Of a DNA stretch of 64,000 bases, positions 17,821-26,994 are shown in pieces. The stretch is from Hyphomicrobium sp. ghe19 (GTDB lineage: Bacteria > Pseudomonadota > Alphaproteobacteria > Rhizobiales > Hyphomicrobiaceae). The notes under the pieces were generated by a model, which was given only the letters and a program-made list of their open reading frames with translations, did no database searches and was not told where the DNA came from. Position numbers and translations under genes: made by a program. The number at the start of each line of letters is the position of its first letter. Position 1 is the first letter of the stretch. The DNA is taken from NCBI RefSeq assembly GCF_902712875.1, contig NZ_LR743509.1, positions 1,178,001 to 1,242,000 of the forward strand, given 5' to 3'.

Positions 17821-18957
17821 ATGGAACGGCCGGACTGGACTGTGCTCGAAGGGGGCAAAATGGATAAGAAGCAGGCGCTAGAGCAGGCACTCGCGCAGAT
17901 CGACAAGGCCTTTGGCAAGGGGTCGATCATGCGGCTCGGCGCCCATGACAAGCTCGACATCGAGGCGATCTCGACGGGGTCGCTCGGTCTCGATATTGCG
18001 CTCGGTATCGGCGGATTGCCGAAGGGACGCATCATCGAGATCTATGGGCCTGAATCGTCGGGTAAGACGACGCTGGCTTTGCAGGTCGTCGCTGAAGCTC
18101 AGAAGAAGGGCGGCATTTGCGCGTTTGTCGACGCTGAACACGCGATCGATCCGGGCTACGCGAAGAAGCTCGGCGTGAAGGTCGAGGAGCTGTTGATTTC
18201 GCAGCCCGATACCGGCGAGCAGGCGTTGGAAATCGCCGATACGCTCGTGCGCTCAGGCGCCGTCGACGTGCTCGTCGTCGACTCGGTTGCGGCGCTGACG
18301 CCGAAGGCCGAGCTCGAAGGCGAGATGGGCGATAGCCTGCCGGGCCTTCAGGCGCGTCTGATGAGCCAGGCACTGCGCAAGCTGACGGGTTCGATCTCGA
18401 AGTCGAACACGATGGTGATTTTCATCAACCAGATCCGCATGAAGATCGGCGTCATGTTCGGCAATCCGGAGACGACGACGGGCGGCAATGCGCTGAAGTT
18501 CTATGCGTCCGTTCGTCTCGATATACGCCGCATCGGGCAGATCAAGGAACGCGAGGAAACCGTCGGCAACCAGACGCGCGTCAAGGTCGTCAAGAACAAG
18601 GTGGCTCCGCCCTTCAAGCAGGTCGAGTTCGACATCATGTATGGCGAAGGCATCTCGAAGGTCGGTGAGCTGATCGATCTCGGCGTCAAGGCCGGGCTCG
18701 TCGAGAAATCGGGCGCTTGGCTTTCCTATAACGGCGACCGTATCGGCCAGGGCCGCGAGAACGCGAAGACCTATCTCAAAGACAATCCGAAGGCGGCGGC
18801 CGAGTTGGAGCGGGCTATCCGCGCCAATGCCGGGCTCATCGTCGAGAAGATGCTCGCCGATCCGGGTGTTGGTGAGGATGACGGGGAAGAGCCGGACGAG
18901 GACGGGGTTCTCCCCGATGAGGAGTCTGGCAAGAAGGTCGCCAAGGCGAAGCGCTAA
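17821..18957 (+). CDS. recA: Recombinase RecA
   Basis: A 378-residue protein with the RecA core: Walker A GPESSGKT (76-83), the [15 protein letters not shown] region and DNA-binding loops L1 and L2 ([22 protein letters not shown] region), and an acidic C-terminal tail ([16 protein letters not shown]). It polymerises on single-stranded DNA for homologous recombination and triggers LexA autocleavage in the SOS response. Two starts are possible: ATG 17821 (GAGGG seven bases upstream) and ATG 17860 (AAGGGGG four bases upstream), the latter closer to the usual family start. recA followed by alaS is a common alphaproteobacterial order. Confidence 0.97.
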   Translation: MERPDWTVLEGGKMDKKQALEQALAQIDKAFGKGSIMRLGAHDKLDIEAISTGSLGLDIALGIGGLPKGRIIEIYGPESSGKTTLALQVVAEAQKKGGICAFVDAEHAIDPGYAKKLGVKVEELLISQPDTGEQALEIADTLVRSGAVDVLVVDSVAALTPKAELEGEMGDSLPGLQARLMSQALRKLTGSISKSNTMVIFINQIRMKIGVMFGNPETTTGGNALKFYASVRLDIRRIGQIKEREETVGNQTRVKVVKNKVAPPFKQVEFDIMYGEGISKVGELIDLGVKAGLVEKSGAWLSYNGDRIGQGRENAKTYLKDNPKAAAELERAIRANAGLIVEKMLADPGVGEDDGEEPDEDGVLPDEESGKKVAKAKR

Positions 18958-19020
18958 GGAGGCGACGATCGGCTGCTTCCGGCCGAGGTTGCTGTGCGCG
19001 GCTGTCGCCCACCGGTGAAC

Positions 19021-19046
19021 CGATCCTCGGATCAGCCCGAGGATCG
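19021..19046. repeat. REP-like palindrome (family 1), downstream of recA
   Basis: CGATCCTCGG / CCGAGGATCG, a perfect 10-bp stem with a 6-base loop, 64 bp beyond the recA stop. The TCCTCGG...CCGAGGA core recurs at 23449, 24855, 45463 and 45518. It may also end the recA transcript. Confidence 0.65.
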
Positions 19047-19154
19047 GACACCCGAGGGGGCTGGCAGGCGGGTTTTTGACGGGCGCCGGGCGTTCTGAAA
19101 ATGCCGCGCCTCGCGTCATTCAGTCCGCTATCGCCTTTTCTGGACACGTTCAGA

Positions 19155-19176
19155 GGCCGCCGCTACAACGGCGGCC
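19155..19176 (+). promoter_or_regulatory. Perfect hairpin in the recA-alaS intergenic region
   Basis: GGCCGCCG / CGGCGGCC, an 8-bp perfect stem with a CTACAA loop, 65 bp before the alaS start at 19242. There is no U-tract. It could end recA transcription or be part of the alaS leader; no function is established. Confidence 0.35.
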
Positions 19177-19241
19177 TTAAGCCGTTCCGAGGCGCGTTCT
19201 CGGAGCAAATTCACTCTCAATATCAGGCTCGAAAGCACCAT

Positions 19242-21956
19242 ATGGCCGGCGTCAGCGAAATCCGCGCTTCGTTTCTCGATTTCTTTGGAAAGAACGGGCA
19301 CGAGATCGTGCCGTCGTCGCCGCTCGTGCCGCGCAACGATCCGACGCTCATGTTCACGAACGCCGGCATGGTGCAGTTCAAGAACGTCTTCACCGGTCAG
19401 GAGACGCGCGCCATTCCTCGCGCCACGTCATCGCAGAAATGCGTGCGCGCGGGCGGCAAGCACAACGACCTCGACAACGTCGGCTATACGGCGCGCCATC
19501 ACACGTTCTTCGAGATGCTCGGCAACTTCTCGTTCGGCGACTACTTCAAAGAGCGCGCGATCGAGCTTGCCTGGAATTTGCTGACGAAGGACTTCGGCCT
19601 CGACAAGAAGCGGCTGCTCGTCACGATCTATCATACCGACGACGAAGCCTACGCGATCTGGAAGAAGATCTCGGGCTTCTCGGACAGCCGGATCATTCGC
19701 ATCCCGACGAGCGACAACTTCTGGCAGATGGGCGACACGGGGCCGTGCGGCCCGTGCTCGGAAATTTTCTTCGATCATGGCGACAAGATTCCGGGGGGGC
19801 CTCCGGGCTCAGCCGATCAGGACGGCGATCGCTTCATCGAGATCTGGAATCTCGTGTTCATGCAGTTTGAGCAACGCGCTCCGGGAGACCGCGTCGCGCT
19901 GCCGAAGCCGTCGATCGACACGGGCATGGGGCTCGAGCGCGTCGCGGCGGTGCTGCAAGGCAAGCACGACAACTACGATATCGATCTCTTTCAGAATCTC
20001 ATCCACGCCATTCGCCAGGAAGCTGCCAAGGCCGGTGCGAAGGAGAGCGGCGGCGAGGCGGGTCCCGAATTCCGCCATGTCGCGCAACGCGTCATCGCCG
20101 ATCATCTTCGCTCGACGAGCTTCCTGATCGCTGACGGGGTGCTGCCGTCAAACGAGGGCCGCGGATACGTGCTCCGCCGCATCATGCGCCGCGCCATGCG
20201 CTACGCGCATCAGATGGGCTGCGTCGAACCTCTGATGTATCACCTCGTCCCCGCGCTCGTTCGCGAGATGGGGGATGCTTACCCCGAACTGGTACGCGCG
20301 CAGCCGCTGATCAGCGAGACGCTCAAGCTCGAAGAGTCGAAGTTCAAGCGCACGCTCGACAACGGTCTCAAGCTGCTCGGCGAAAGCTCGGGCAACCTCA
20401 AAAAGGGTGCGGTGTTTCCCGGCGATGTCGCGTTCAAGCTCTACGATACCTACGGTTTTCCGCTCGATCTGACCGAAGACGCGCTGAAGCCGCGCGGCAT
20501 CACTGTCGATACGGCGGCGTTCGACGAAGCGATGAAGAAGCAAAAGGATGCAGCGCGCGCCGCCTGGAAGGGTTCGGGCGAGGCTGCGACCGAAGGCCAG
20601 TGGTTCGAGATCAAGGACAAGACCGGCGCCACGGAATTCCTCGGCTACGATACGGAGACGGCTGAAGGCATCATCACCGCACTCGTTTCGGGCCGTTCCG
20701 AGGCGACGGAATTGAAAGCCGGCGAAGAAGGCGCGCTGATCTTCAACCAGACGCCGTTCTACGGCGAAAGCGGCGGCCAGCTCGGCGACCAGGGGCTCGT
20801 GAAAGGCCCCAAGGGCGCAATCTTCCGCGTGACGGATACGCAGAAGAAGCTCGGCGATTTGTTCGTGCACTTCGGCAAGGTCGAGAAGGGGAGCTTCAAG
20901 GCGGGCGACGCCGTGGAGCTGGAGGTCGATCACGCGCGGCGGTCGGCGACGCGGGCCAACCATTCGGCGACGCATCTTCTGCATGAAGCTTTGCGGCAGG
21001 TGCTCGGCACGCACGTTGCGCAGAAGGGCTCGCTCGTTTCGCCCGATCGTTTGCGCTTCGACTTCTCGCACACGAAGCCGATGTCGGCGGAAGAAGTGAA
21101 GGCGGTCGAGGATATCGCGAACGCAGTGCTGCTCGAGAACACGCCGGTGGTCACCCGGCTGATGAACATCGACGACGCGCGCGCGACGGGCGCGATGGCG
21201 CTCTTCGGCGAAAAGTACGGCGAGGAAGTTCGCGTCGTGTCGATGGGATCGACGCGCCCCGGCGCCAACAAGGCATGGTCGGTCGAGCTGTGCGGCGGCA
21301 CGCATGTATCGCGCACGGGCGACATCGGTCTCATCCGCGTTGTCGCCGAGAGCGGAAGTGCTGCCGGTGTGCGGCGGCTCGAGGCGCTGACGGGTGAAGG
21401 CGCCCGTGCCTACCTCGACGAGCAGGATGCGCGCGTGAAGGAAGCTGCGAGTGTTCTGAAGACGCGGCCCGAAGATCTGGTCGAGCGGCTGAAGCATCTG
21501 GTCGAAGAGCGCAAGGCACTCGAGAAGCAGCTGGCGGATGCGAAGCGGCAGATCGCGCTCGGAGGCGGCGGCGCTGGCGCTGGCGCGGCAGCCAACGGCG
21601 AAGCTATTCGCAGTATCGGCAACGTGAAGCTGCTGGCGCGTACGGTTCAGGGCCTCAACCCCAAAGATCTGCGCGGACTGATCGACGACGGAAAGAAGCA
21701 GGTCGGCTCCGGCATCGTTGCCGTCGTCGGCGTGACGGAAGACGGCAAAGCGGGGCTCGCGGTCGGCGTCACTGACGATCTCGTCAAGACGTGGAGCGCG
21801 GTCGACCTCGTCAAAGCGGGCGCGGAAGCGCTTGGCGGCAAGGGCGGTGGCGGACGTCCCGACATGGCGCAGGCCGGTGGTCCGGATGGCGCTAAGGCGG
21901 GAGATGCGCTGAAAGCGATCGAGGCGCGGCTCGCGGGACAGGCTTCGGCCGCGTAA
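19242..21956 (+). CDS. alaS: Alanine-tRNA ligase
   Basis: A 904-residue protein. It starts at ATG 19242 ([15 protein letters not shown], the usual AlaRS beginning); the frame opens earlier at 19101, but those 47 residues are not AlaRS-like. The class II catalytic domain ([34 protein letters not shown]) is followed by the helical tRNA-recognition region, the editing domain with [11 protein letters not shown] and the CGGTHV zinc motif, and the C-terminal C-Ala domain. It charges tRNA-Ala with alanine and clears Ser/Gly mischarging. It lies 20 bp before a methyltransferase gene. The ribosome binding site is weak. Confidence 0.97.
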   Translation: MAGVSEIRASFLDFFGKNGHEIVPSSPLVPRNDPTLMFTNAGMVQFKNVFTGQETRAIPRATSSQKCVRAGGKHNDLDNVGYTARHHTFFEMLGNFSFGDYFKERAIELAWNLLTKDFGLDKKRLLVTIYHTDDEAYAIWKKISGFSDSRIIRIPTSDNFWQMGDTGPCGPCSEIFFDHGDKIPGGPPGSADQDGDRFIEIWNLVFMQFEQRAPGDRVALPKPSIDTGMGLERVAAVLQGKHDNYDIDLFQNLIHAIRQEAAKAGAKESGGEAGPEFRHVAQRVIADHLRSTSFLIADGVLPSNEGRGYVLRRIMRRAMRYAHQMGCVEPLMYHLVPALVREMGDAYPELVRAQPLISETLKLEESKFKRTLDNGLKLLGESSGNLKKGAVFPGDVAFKLYDTYGFPLDLTEDALKPRGITVDTAAFDEAMKKQKDAARAAWKGSGEAATEGQWFEIKDKTGATEFLGYDTETAEGIITALVSGRSEATELKAGEEGALIFNQTPFYGESGGQLGDQGLVKGPKGAIFRVTDTQKKLGDLFVHFGKVEKGSFKAGDAVELEVDHARRSATRANHSATHLLHEALRQVLGTHVAQKGSLVSPDRLRFDFSHTKPMSAEEVKAVEDIANAVLLENTPVVTRLMNIDDARATGAMALFGEKYGEEVRVVSMGSTRPGANKAWSVELCGGTHVSRTGDIGLIRVVAESGSAAGVRRLEALTGEGARAYLDEQDARVKEAASVLKTRPEDLVERLKHLVEERKALEKQLADAKRQIALGGGGAGAGAAANGEAIRSIGNVKLLARTVQGLNPKDLRGLIDDGKKQVGSGIVAVVGVTEDGKAGLAVGVTDDLVKTWSAVDLVKAGAEALGGKGGGGRPDMAQAGGPDGAKAGDALKAIEARLAGQASAA

Positions 21957-21975
21957 CGCCTCGCCGTAGGAAGCT

Positions 21976-22698
21976 ATGAGCAACACGAACGGCGATGGAT
22001 GGGACTCTTCCGCCGCGGCCTGGATCGCGTCGCTCGGGGATGGCGGGGATTTCGGCCGTCAATTCGTTCTCGATGCGCCAATGCTCGGCCGCGTCAAGGG
22101 CCGCGGCTTCAAAACGGCGCTGGACGTCGGCTGTGGCGAAGGCCGCTTCTGCCGAATGCTGCGAAATGAAGGTATCCGGCCGCTCGGGATCGATCCGACT
22201 GCAGCCCTCGTTGCGCGGGCGTTGGAACTCGATCCGGATGGAGCCTACCGCATCTGCCGTGCCGAAGAGTTGAACGAGCCGCCGGCTTCGTTCGATCTCG
22301 TCGTCTGTTATCTGACGCTGATCGACATCGCCGATATCTCGCGCGCGGCATCGCGGTTCATCGAGGCTTTGCGACCCGGCGGAACGCTTCTCATCGCCAA
22401 TCTCACGAGTTTCAGCACGGCAGCGATCGACGGCTGGACGACGGATGCGGATGGGCGACGGCGGTTCTGTATCGACAACTATCTCGAAGAGCGGGCGGAG
22501 TGGGTCGCCTGGCGCGGGATCGAAATTCGCAATTGGCACCGGCCGCTCAGCACATACATGTCGCTCTTCCTCGATCATGGATTGATCTTGCGCCATTTCG
22601 CGGAGCCTTCTCCGACTGGCGGCGATCCAGAAGTCGCCGAGCGATGCCGCCGCGTTCCTTATTTTCACATCATGGAATGGGAGAAGCCCGCGGCTTGA
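21976..22698 (+). CDS. SAM-dependent class I methyltransferase
   Basis: A 240-residue protein with the Rossmann-type SAM site: motif I LDVGCGEGRFCR (about 49-60), an acidic residue ending the second strand (LGIDPT), and the motif IV region FDLVVCYLTLIDIAD (about 104-118), followed by LRPGGTLLIAN. This pattern is typical of small-molecule or lipid methyltransferases of the UbiE type. Substrate unknown. It lies 19 bp after alaS on the same strand, so it is probably cotranscribed, with no evident functional link. Confidence 0.8.
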   Translation: MSNTNGDGWDSSAAAWIASLGDGGDFGRQFVLDAPMLGRVKGRGFKTALDVGCGEGRFCRMLRNEGIRPLGIDPTAALVARALELDPDGAYRICRAEELNEPPASFDLVVCYLTLIDIADISRAASRFIEALRPGGTLLIANLTSFSTAAIDGWTTDADGRRRFCIDNYLEERAEWVAWRGIEIRNWHRPLSTYMSLFLDHGLILRHFAEPSPTGGDPEVAERCRRVPYFHIMEWEKPAA

Positions 22699-22820
22699 GA
22701 GGATTGCGAGCGATGATGCTGCGGTGCGAAACGCATCTACCTTTCCTGTAATTCACTGATGACCATCGGGAATATTCGGTATATACGCGCCGCATTCTTC
22801 CTGCCGAGGAGCACTTTCTC

Positions 22821-23309
22821 ATGGTTCGCACGCGTTCTTTCAGACTGCTGGCTCCAATCACCGTCGCGGCTTTGGCGTTCGCGCTTCCCGCGCTCGCAGA
22901 CGACCCCATCGTCAAGCTGCCGGCGACACCGGCGCCCTCAGCGGGTCCGACGATGTCGGCTGCGACAGAGTTTTGCGGCGACGCTTCCGGTAAGGCCGAA
23001 GAATTGATCACGCGCTATTCGTCGAAGGCTGGTTTGCAGAATGTTTATACGAGCGATCTGTATACCGCTTTCAGCGACGATCCGAAGAACGCGACCGTGA
23101 TGTACACGTTCACGACCAAGCACAATCCCGCTTATCCCGCCGCTGTCTGCCGCAAGGTGGTGCACGAGGGGGATGCCCTCACAGTGCAGATGAAGGTCGT
23201 TTGCGACGGCAAGCAAGAGGCGTGCGCCAAGCTGCAGAACGACTTCAACGTGATGACGGCGAAGATGCAGGCCGAGGTCGATCAGCAGATCGCGGCTCAG
23301 AAGAAGTAA
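22821..23309 (+). CDS. Secreted protein of unknown function
   Basis: A 162-residue protein with a clear signal peptide (RTRSFRLLAPITVAALAFA, cleavage after ALA near residue 26). The mature part has four cysteines (about residues 52, 109, 128, 134) that could form two disulfides and ends in a helix (EVDQQIAAQKK). It shows no recognised domain. The context of a methyltransferase upstream and an RTX protein downstream gives no clue. Composition and signal peptide make it a credible periplasmic protein. Confidence 0.6.
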   Translation: MVRTRSFRLLAPITVAALAFALPALADDPIVKLPATPAPSAGPTMSAATEFCGDASGKAEELITRYSSKAGLQNVYTSDLYTAFSDDPKNATVMYTFTTKHNPAYPAAVCRKVVHEGDALTVQMKVVCDGKQEACAKLQNDFNVMTAKMQAEVDQQIAAQKK

Positions 23310-23659
23310 TTTTTTCCGCGAGCCGTGGCTCCCGGCTTTCGCAGGGATGACAACGGGGGTGAAGCACAAGGTGCCACCAACTCAATATCATCTTCGGCTT
23401 TGGGCCGAGGGATCCCCCCACGGTTCAACTCATTTCTGCTGCTTGATGTGTCCTCGGGACAAGCCCGAGGATGACACTTTGAATATGTGGCCGACGGTGG
23501 GAGGTTTTGCTCCACGACGAGGGCGGATCGTCGGTGGACGGTTGTAGTTAGCGAGATGTTAATGGGTCATTAAGCATAATAGCTGAAGCAAGAGGAATGA
23601 AGCGGCGCACCGAGTCCGCGCGCCGGAGCGGAAATTCCATTTATTTAAGAGATTTCACC
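23310..23659. other. Gene-free region upstream of the RTX-like gene
   Basis: About 350 bp. It holds the REP-like palindrome at 23449-23477 and an AT-rich stretch (23555-23600) that should contain the promoter of the repeat-protein gene. No convincing gene is seen on either strand. Confidence 0.5.
23449..23477. repeat. REP-like palindrome (family 1)
   Basis: GTGTCCTCGGG - ACAAG - CCCGAGGATGACAC, an 8-bp perfect core stem with extended partial pairing. The copy at 24855 shares the flanks on both sides (CTTGATG before, GATGACA and TTGAAT after), so the repeat unit is about 45-50 bp, not just the palindrome. Confidence 0.7.
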
Positions 23660-24724
23660 ATGACGCCGATCCAAGGCACCGCTTCCACGGCTCTTTCCAT
23701 CCTTCAGCGCATGAATAGCTCCAAGGGAGCCGCACCGGACCCGGCTGTCAGCGGGCAGGGAACTGCCTTCCACCCGTTGGAGATTGTCAGCAACGCCAGC
23801 AAGCAGGCGGCTGAGAAGGTCGTCGCCATCCTCAACGAACAAGGTGGCACGATCGATCTTTCCAGATATGGCTCAGCGAAGACCTCGGTCACCGCTGGAG
23901 ATAATGCCACGACTCCCACAGAGGATGTGAATGCGGCTCTCGCGGCCCTGAACCATGTCACGATCTATTCCGGCGACGGCAATGACTATACCTCGGTTCA
24001 GAAATACGCGACGATCCATTCCGGGGGTGGGAATGATATCTTGCGCGCCTACGACCACTCGACGATCGATGCTGGTGACGGAGATGACTGGGTGCACGTC
24101 TACGATCACGCTGCGGTTGATGGCGGTGCCGGCAATGACGAAATCCGTACCTACGACTATTCGACAGTCGACGCCGGCGATGGCGACGATTTCGTTGTCA
24201 CACTCGGCAACTCGACGATCAAGGGTGGCGCCGGAAACGACACCCTTGTCGTCAGCAGTAGGCGTAGTGAGCAAAATTCGACCTTTGACAACGCGACTGT
24301 CGATGGCGGGGACGGGGACGATTACATCCAGGTCAACGGCAACTCCACGGTGATCGGCGGGACCGGCAACGACACGATCCGGCTGATAGGTGACGGCAAT
24401 ACCGTCATCTTCAATAAAGGCGATGGGCAAGACACTATCGGTGTTGGCCGAGGTTACGCCAATGCCAAGGATAGCGCCACGATCAATATCAAAGGCTACA
24501 GCGCCGACGATGTCACGGTAACCCGCGACACGGATAAGGTCACCGTTTCGTTCAAGGGCTCAGATGACGCGATTACGGTGCAAGTCAGATATAACGCCTC
24601 CGCGAAGTTGGCCTTCGAGGACGGCTCCGCCATCGACGTAACACCAGCGAAATTTGCGACGCTGAAGGAAGTGCATGCCTACACCGATGCGCTTTTCGGC
24701 GATCCTCGGCCGATTCCTATGTAG
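23660..24724 (+). CDS. RTX-like calcium-binding repeat protein, probably type I secreted
   Basis: A 354-residue protein without a signal peptide. After a helical N-terminal part (1 to about 95) come about eight repeats of a (T)-x-GG-x-GND type motif (GDGND, GGGND, GDGDD, GGAGND and so on; about 103-240), spaced mostly every 17 residues. A beta-rich C-terminal part (TINIKGYSADDVTVTRD and following) resembles the domain often found at the end of haemolysin-type calcium-binding proteins. Such proteins bind calcium as beta-rolls and leave by type I secretion through an uncleaved C-terminal signal. No secretion ABC transporter is in the window. I start it at 23660; an ATG at 23597 would add 21 basic residues. 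Confidence 0.75.
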   Translation: MTPIQGTASTALSILQRMNSSKGAAPDPAVSGQGTAFHPLEIVSNASKQAAEKVVAILNEQGGTIDLSRYGSAKTSVTAGDNATTPTEDVNAALAALNHVTIYSGDGNDYTSVQKYATIHSGGGNDILRAYDHSTIDAGDGDDWVHVYDHAAVDGGAGNDEIRTYDYSTVDAGDGDDFVVTLGNSTIKGGAGNDTLVVSSRRSEQNSTFDNATVDGGDGDDYIQVNGNSTVIGGTGNDTIRLIGDGNTVIFNKGDGQDTIGVGRGYANAKDSATINIKGYSADDVTVTRDTDKVTVSFKGSDDAITVQVRYNASAKLAFEDGSAIDVTPAKFATLKEVHAYTDALFGDPRPIPM

Positions 24725-24854
24725 GTAATGCCGCTCTGACCGTTCGGAGCGAACCGCGAGCGAACGTATGCGGATCGTTGCCGTGGATTCCGGTCTTCGG
24801 CCCTGATGACGGAGTTGAGCCTTTCTTTTTCAACTCGCGCCTGGTGCTTGATGG

Positions 24855-24877
24855 ATCCTCGGGACGAGCCCGAGGAT
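24855..24877. repeat. REP-like palindrome (family 1)
   Basis: ATCCTCGGG - ACGAG - CCCGAGGAT, perfect 9-bp stem, between the RTX-like gene and the convergent NTF2-like gene. Nearly identical to the 23449 copy including flanks. Confidence 0.7.
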
Positions 24878-24914
24878 GACAACTTGAATTTGCGCGGGCG
24901 GCGCAGAGGCTTCC

Positions 24915-25277
24915 TCAATTCCAGGTGTGGAGGAGGATCTGGAAATCACTGCCATTGCGTTTGACGACATTCACCCAGTTGCCGCCGTACTGCTTTGACG
25001 CTCCGTTCTCGCCCGGTCCGTTCAGCTGCCACTTGCCGCTGGCAATCAGCGTGTCGCCGTTTTCGATGACGTTATCGACGGCGATCTTGTGATCGGAGAA
25101 GCCGTTGGCTCGAAGATCCTTGAAGAAGTTGCCGATCGCTTCAGGGCCTTTGACCGGCGCGCCGCCAGCGGGAATGACCAAAGCATCGGGAGCGTAAAAA
25201 CCGCCGAGGGTCGCCGTGTCTCCTTTGTTGAATGTGTCGTCCCACTTGGCAGCTTTATTCGCTACTTCGCTTGTCAT
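24915..25277 (-). CDS. NTF2-like (SnoaL/DUF4440-type) protein
   Basis: A 120-residue protein with the look of a cone-shaped NTF2-like fold: an N-terminal helix (ANKAAKWDDTFNKGDTATL), FYAPDALVIPAG, GPEAIGNFFKDL and C-terminal strands ending in LLHTWN. Families of this type include ketosteroid-isomerase-like enzymes and detoxification or binding proteins; no catalytic residue pair is obvious, so the role is unknown. The ATG at 25277 has a perfect AAGGAG site; the frame extends upstream without support. A promoter-like GGAAC-N17-TGTT at 25307-25332 suggests control by the alphaproteobacterial general stress sigma factor EcfG. Confidence 0.75.
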   Translation of the reverse strand: MTSEVANKAAKWDDTFNKGDTATLGGFYAPDALVIPAGGAPVKGPEAIGNFFKDLRANGFSDHKIAVDNVIENGDTLIASGKWQLNGPGENGASKQYGGNWVNVVKRNGSDFQILLHTWN

Positions 25278-25306
25278 CGATTTCTCCTTGTCTTCACGTG
25301 AATTCA

Positions 25307-25332
25307 AACAATGCATTCTATTGGCCGGTTCC
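25307..25332 (-). promoter_or_regulatory. Predicted EcfG (general stress) promoter of the NTF2-like gene
   Basis: On the minus strand: -35 GGAAC (25332-25328), 17-bp spacer, -10 TGTT (25310-25307). The EcfG consensus is GGAAC-N16/17-CGTT, so it has one mismatch at the least conserved -10 base. The start codon is 30 bp downstream. Confidence 0.55.
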
Positions 25333-25548
25333 GTGCTCTCGCCTGATGAGAACGGCTCCGATCCCGCTTCGGCGTGGATCTCCACGAATTGCCGCCGGTG
25401 GAATGGAAGGAATAACTCGCGCGGCGGCTATTAGTGCCCCGCGAGCCATATGTGGCCGACATGGCGCATGCCGGTCATAGAGAACGACGATGCGATCGTC
25501 GCTGATGGCGCGGACAGTTCGCGCTCAAATTGCCGGCAAGGCGTCTGC

Positions 25549-26769
25549 CTATGCTGTCTTCGCCATCGCCGCTTTGAGGTTGGCGTCGACCTTTTGTAGG
25601 AAGCCGGTCGTCGACAGCCATTTTTGATCGGGGCCGACGAGGAGCGCCAAGTCCTTCGTCATGTAGCCCGACTCGACAGTCTGAATGCAGACGCGTTCGA
25701 GCGTCTTGCAGAAGTTCAGTAGCTTTTCGTTGCCGTCGAGCTTGGCGCGGTGTCCGAGGCCGCGCGTCCAGGCGAAGATCGACGCGATCGAATTGGTCGA
25801 CGTTTCCTTGCCCTTCTCATGCTCGCGGTAATGCCGCGTGACGGTGCCGTGGGCTGCCTCCGCTTCGACGGTCTTGCCGTCCGGCGTCATCAGCACGCTC
25901 GTCATGAGGCCGAGCGAACCGAAGCCCTGGGCAACCGTATCGGACTGAACGTCGCCGTCGTAGTTCTTGCACGCCCAGACGTAACCGCCCGACCACTTGA
26001 GCGCGCTCGCCACCATGTCGTCGATGAGGCGATGCTCGTAGGTGAGCTTGCGCTTCGTGAATTCGGCTTTGAACTCCGCCTCGTAGACTTCTTGGAAGAT
26101 GTCCTTGAAGCGGCCGTCGTAGGCTTTGAGGATCGTGTTCTTCGTCGACAGGTAAACGGGATAGTTGCGCGAGAGGCCGTAATTGAGCGAGGCGCGCGCG
26201 AAGTCGCGGATCGATTCATCGAGATTGTACATCGCGAGCGCGACGCCTGCGTCCGGCGCCTTGAAGACTTCCTTCTCGATCACCGTTCCGTCCTCGCCGA
26301 CGAACTTGATCGTCAGCACGCCCTTGCCGGGGAACTTGAAATCGGTCGCCTTATACTGGTCGCCGAACGCGTGGCGGCCGACGATGATCGGCTGGGTCCA
26401 GCCGGGGACGAGGCGCGGCACGTTCTTGCAGATGATCGGCTCGCGGAAGATGACGCCGCCCAGGATGTTGCGGATCGTGCCGTTAGGGCTCTTCCACATT
26501 TCCTTCAGGCCGAATTCTTTGACGCGCGCTTCGTCGGGCGTGATCGTCGCGCATTTGATGCCGACGCCATGCTTCTTGATGGCGTTGCCGGCGTCGATCG
26601 TCACCTGGTCGCTGGTCTTGTCGCGGTTTTCGACGCTCAGATCGTAGTATTCGAGATTAACGTCGAGGTAGGGGTGTATCAGTTTGTCCTTGATCAGCTT
26701 CCAGATAATGCGGGTCATCTCGTCGCCGTCGAGTTCGACGACGGTGCCTTCAACCTTGATTTTTTGCAT
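25549..26769 (-). CDS. icd: NADP-dependent isocitrate dehydrogenase
   Basis: A 406-residue protein of the eukaryote-like (type II) homodimeric NADP-IDH group, usual in alphaproteobacteria. It shows the start [31 protein letters not shown], the [12 protein letters not shown] substrate loop, Asp ligands for the metal in [10 protein letters not shown] and [10 protein letters not shown], and [17 protein letters not shown] for NADP. It oxidises isocitrate to 2-oxoglutarate in the TCA cycle. It starts at ATG 26769; the open frame reaching 26952 is an extension without support. It is divergent from the TrmJ-like gene. Confidence 0.97.
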   Translation of the reverse strand: MQKIKVEGTVVELDGDEMTRIIWKLIKDKLIHPYLDVNLEYYDLSVENRDKTSDQVTIDAGNAIKKHGVGIKCATITPDEARVKEFGLKEMWKSPNGTIRNILGGVIFREPIICKNVPRLVPGWTQPIIVGRHAFGDQYKATDFKFPGKGVLTIKFVGEDGTVIEKEVFKAPDAGVALAMYNLDESIRDFARASLNYGLSRNYPVYLSTKNTILKAYDGRFKDIFQEVYEAEFKAEFTKRKLTYEHRLIDDMVASALKWSGGYVWACKNYDGDVQSDTVAQGFGSLGLMTSVLMTPDGKTVEAEAAHGTVTRHYREHEKGKETSTNSIASIFAWTRGLGHRAKLDGNEKLLNFCKTLERVCIQTVESGYMTKDLALLVGPDQKWLSTTGFLQKVDANLKAAMAKTA

Positions 26770-26994
26770 GGGATGTCTCGCGAAGAAGAATGGAAGCTGG
26801 AAATTAAGACCATAACGACACGGTCGCGGCTCACGAAGTGAACCTTCGCCGCAGTCGTGCGGCAGATCTCGGATTGGTTCAAGTTCGAAGCGAAAAGAAG
26901 CGTGGATGTTGGGCGCGATCCCGCCTAATTGTACGCCAACAACGGCAAGCACTTGAGGCGCGCGGAGGCGTCATTGAACGTCGAAACCGAAACA

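Noticed and set aside
20148..21986. 612-codon minus-strand frame
   Set aside because: It is antisense to alaS and has no domain-like sequence.
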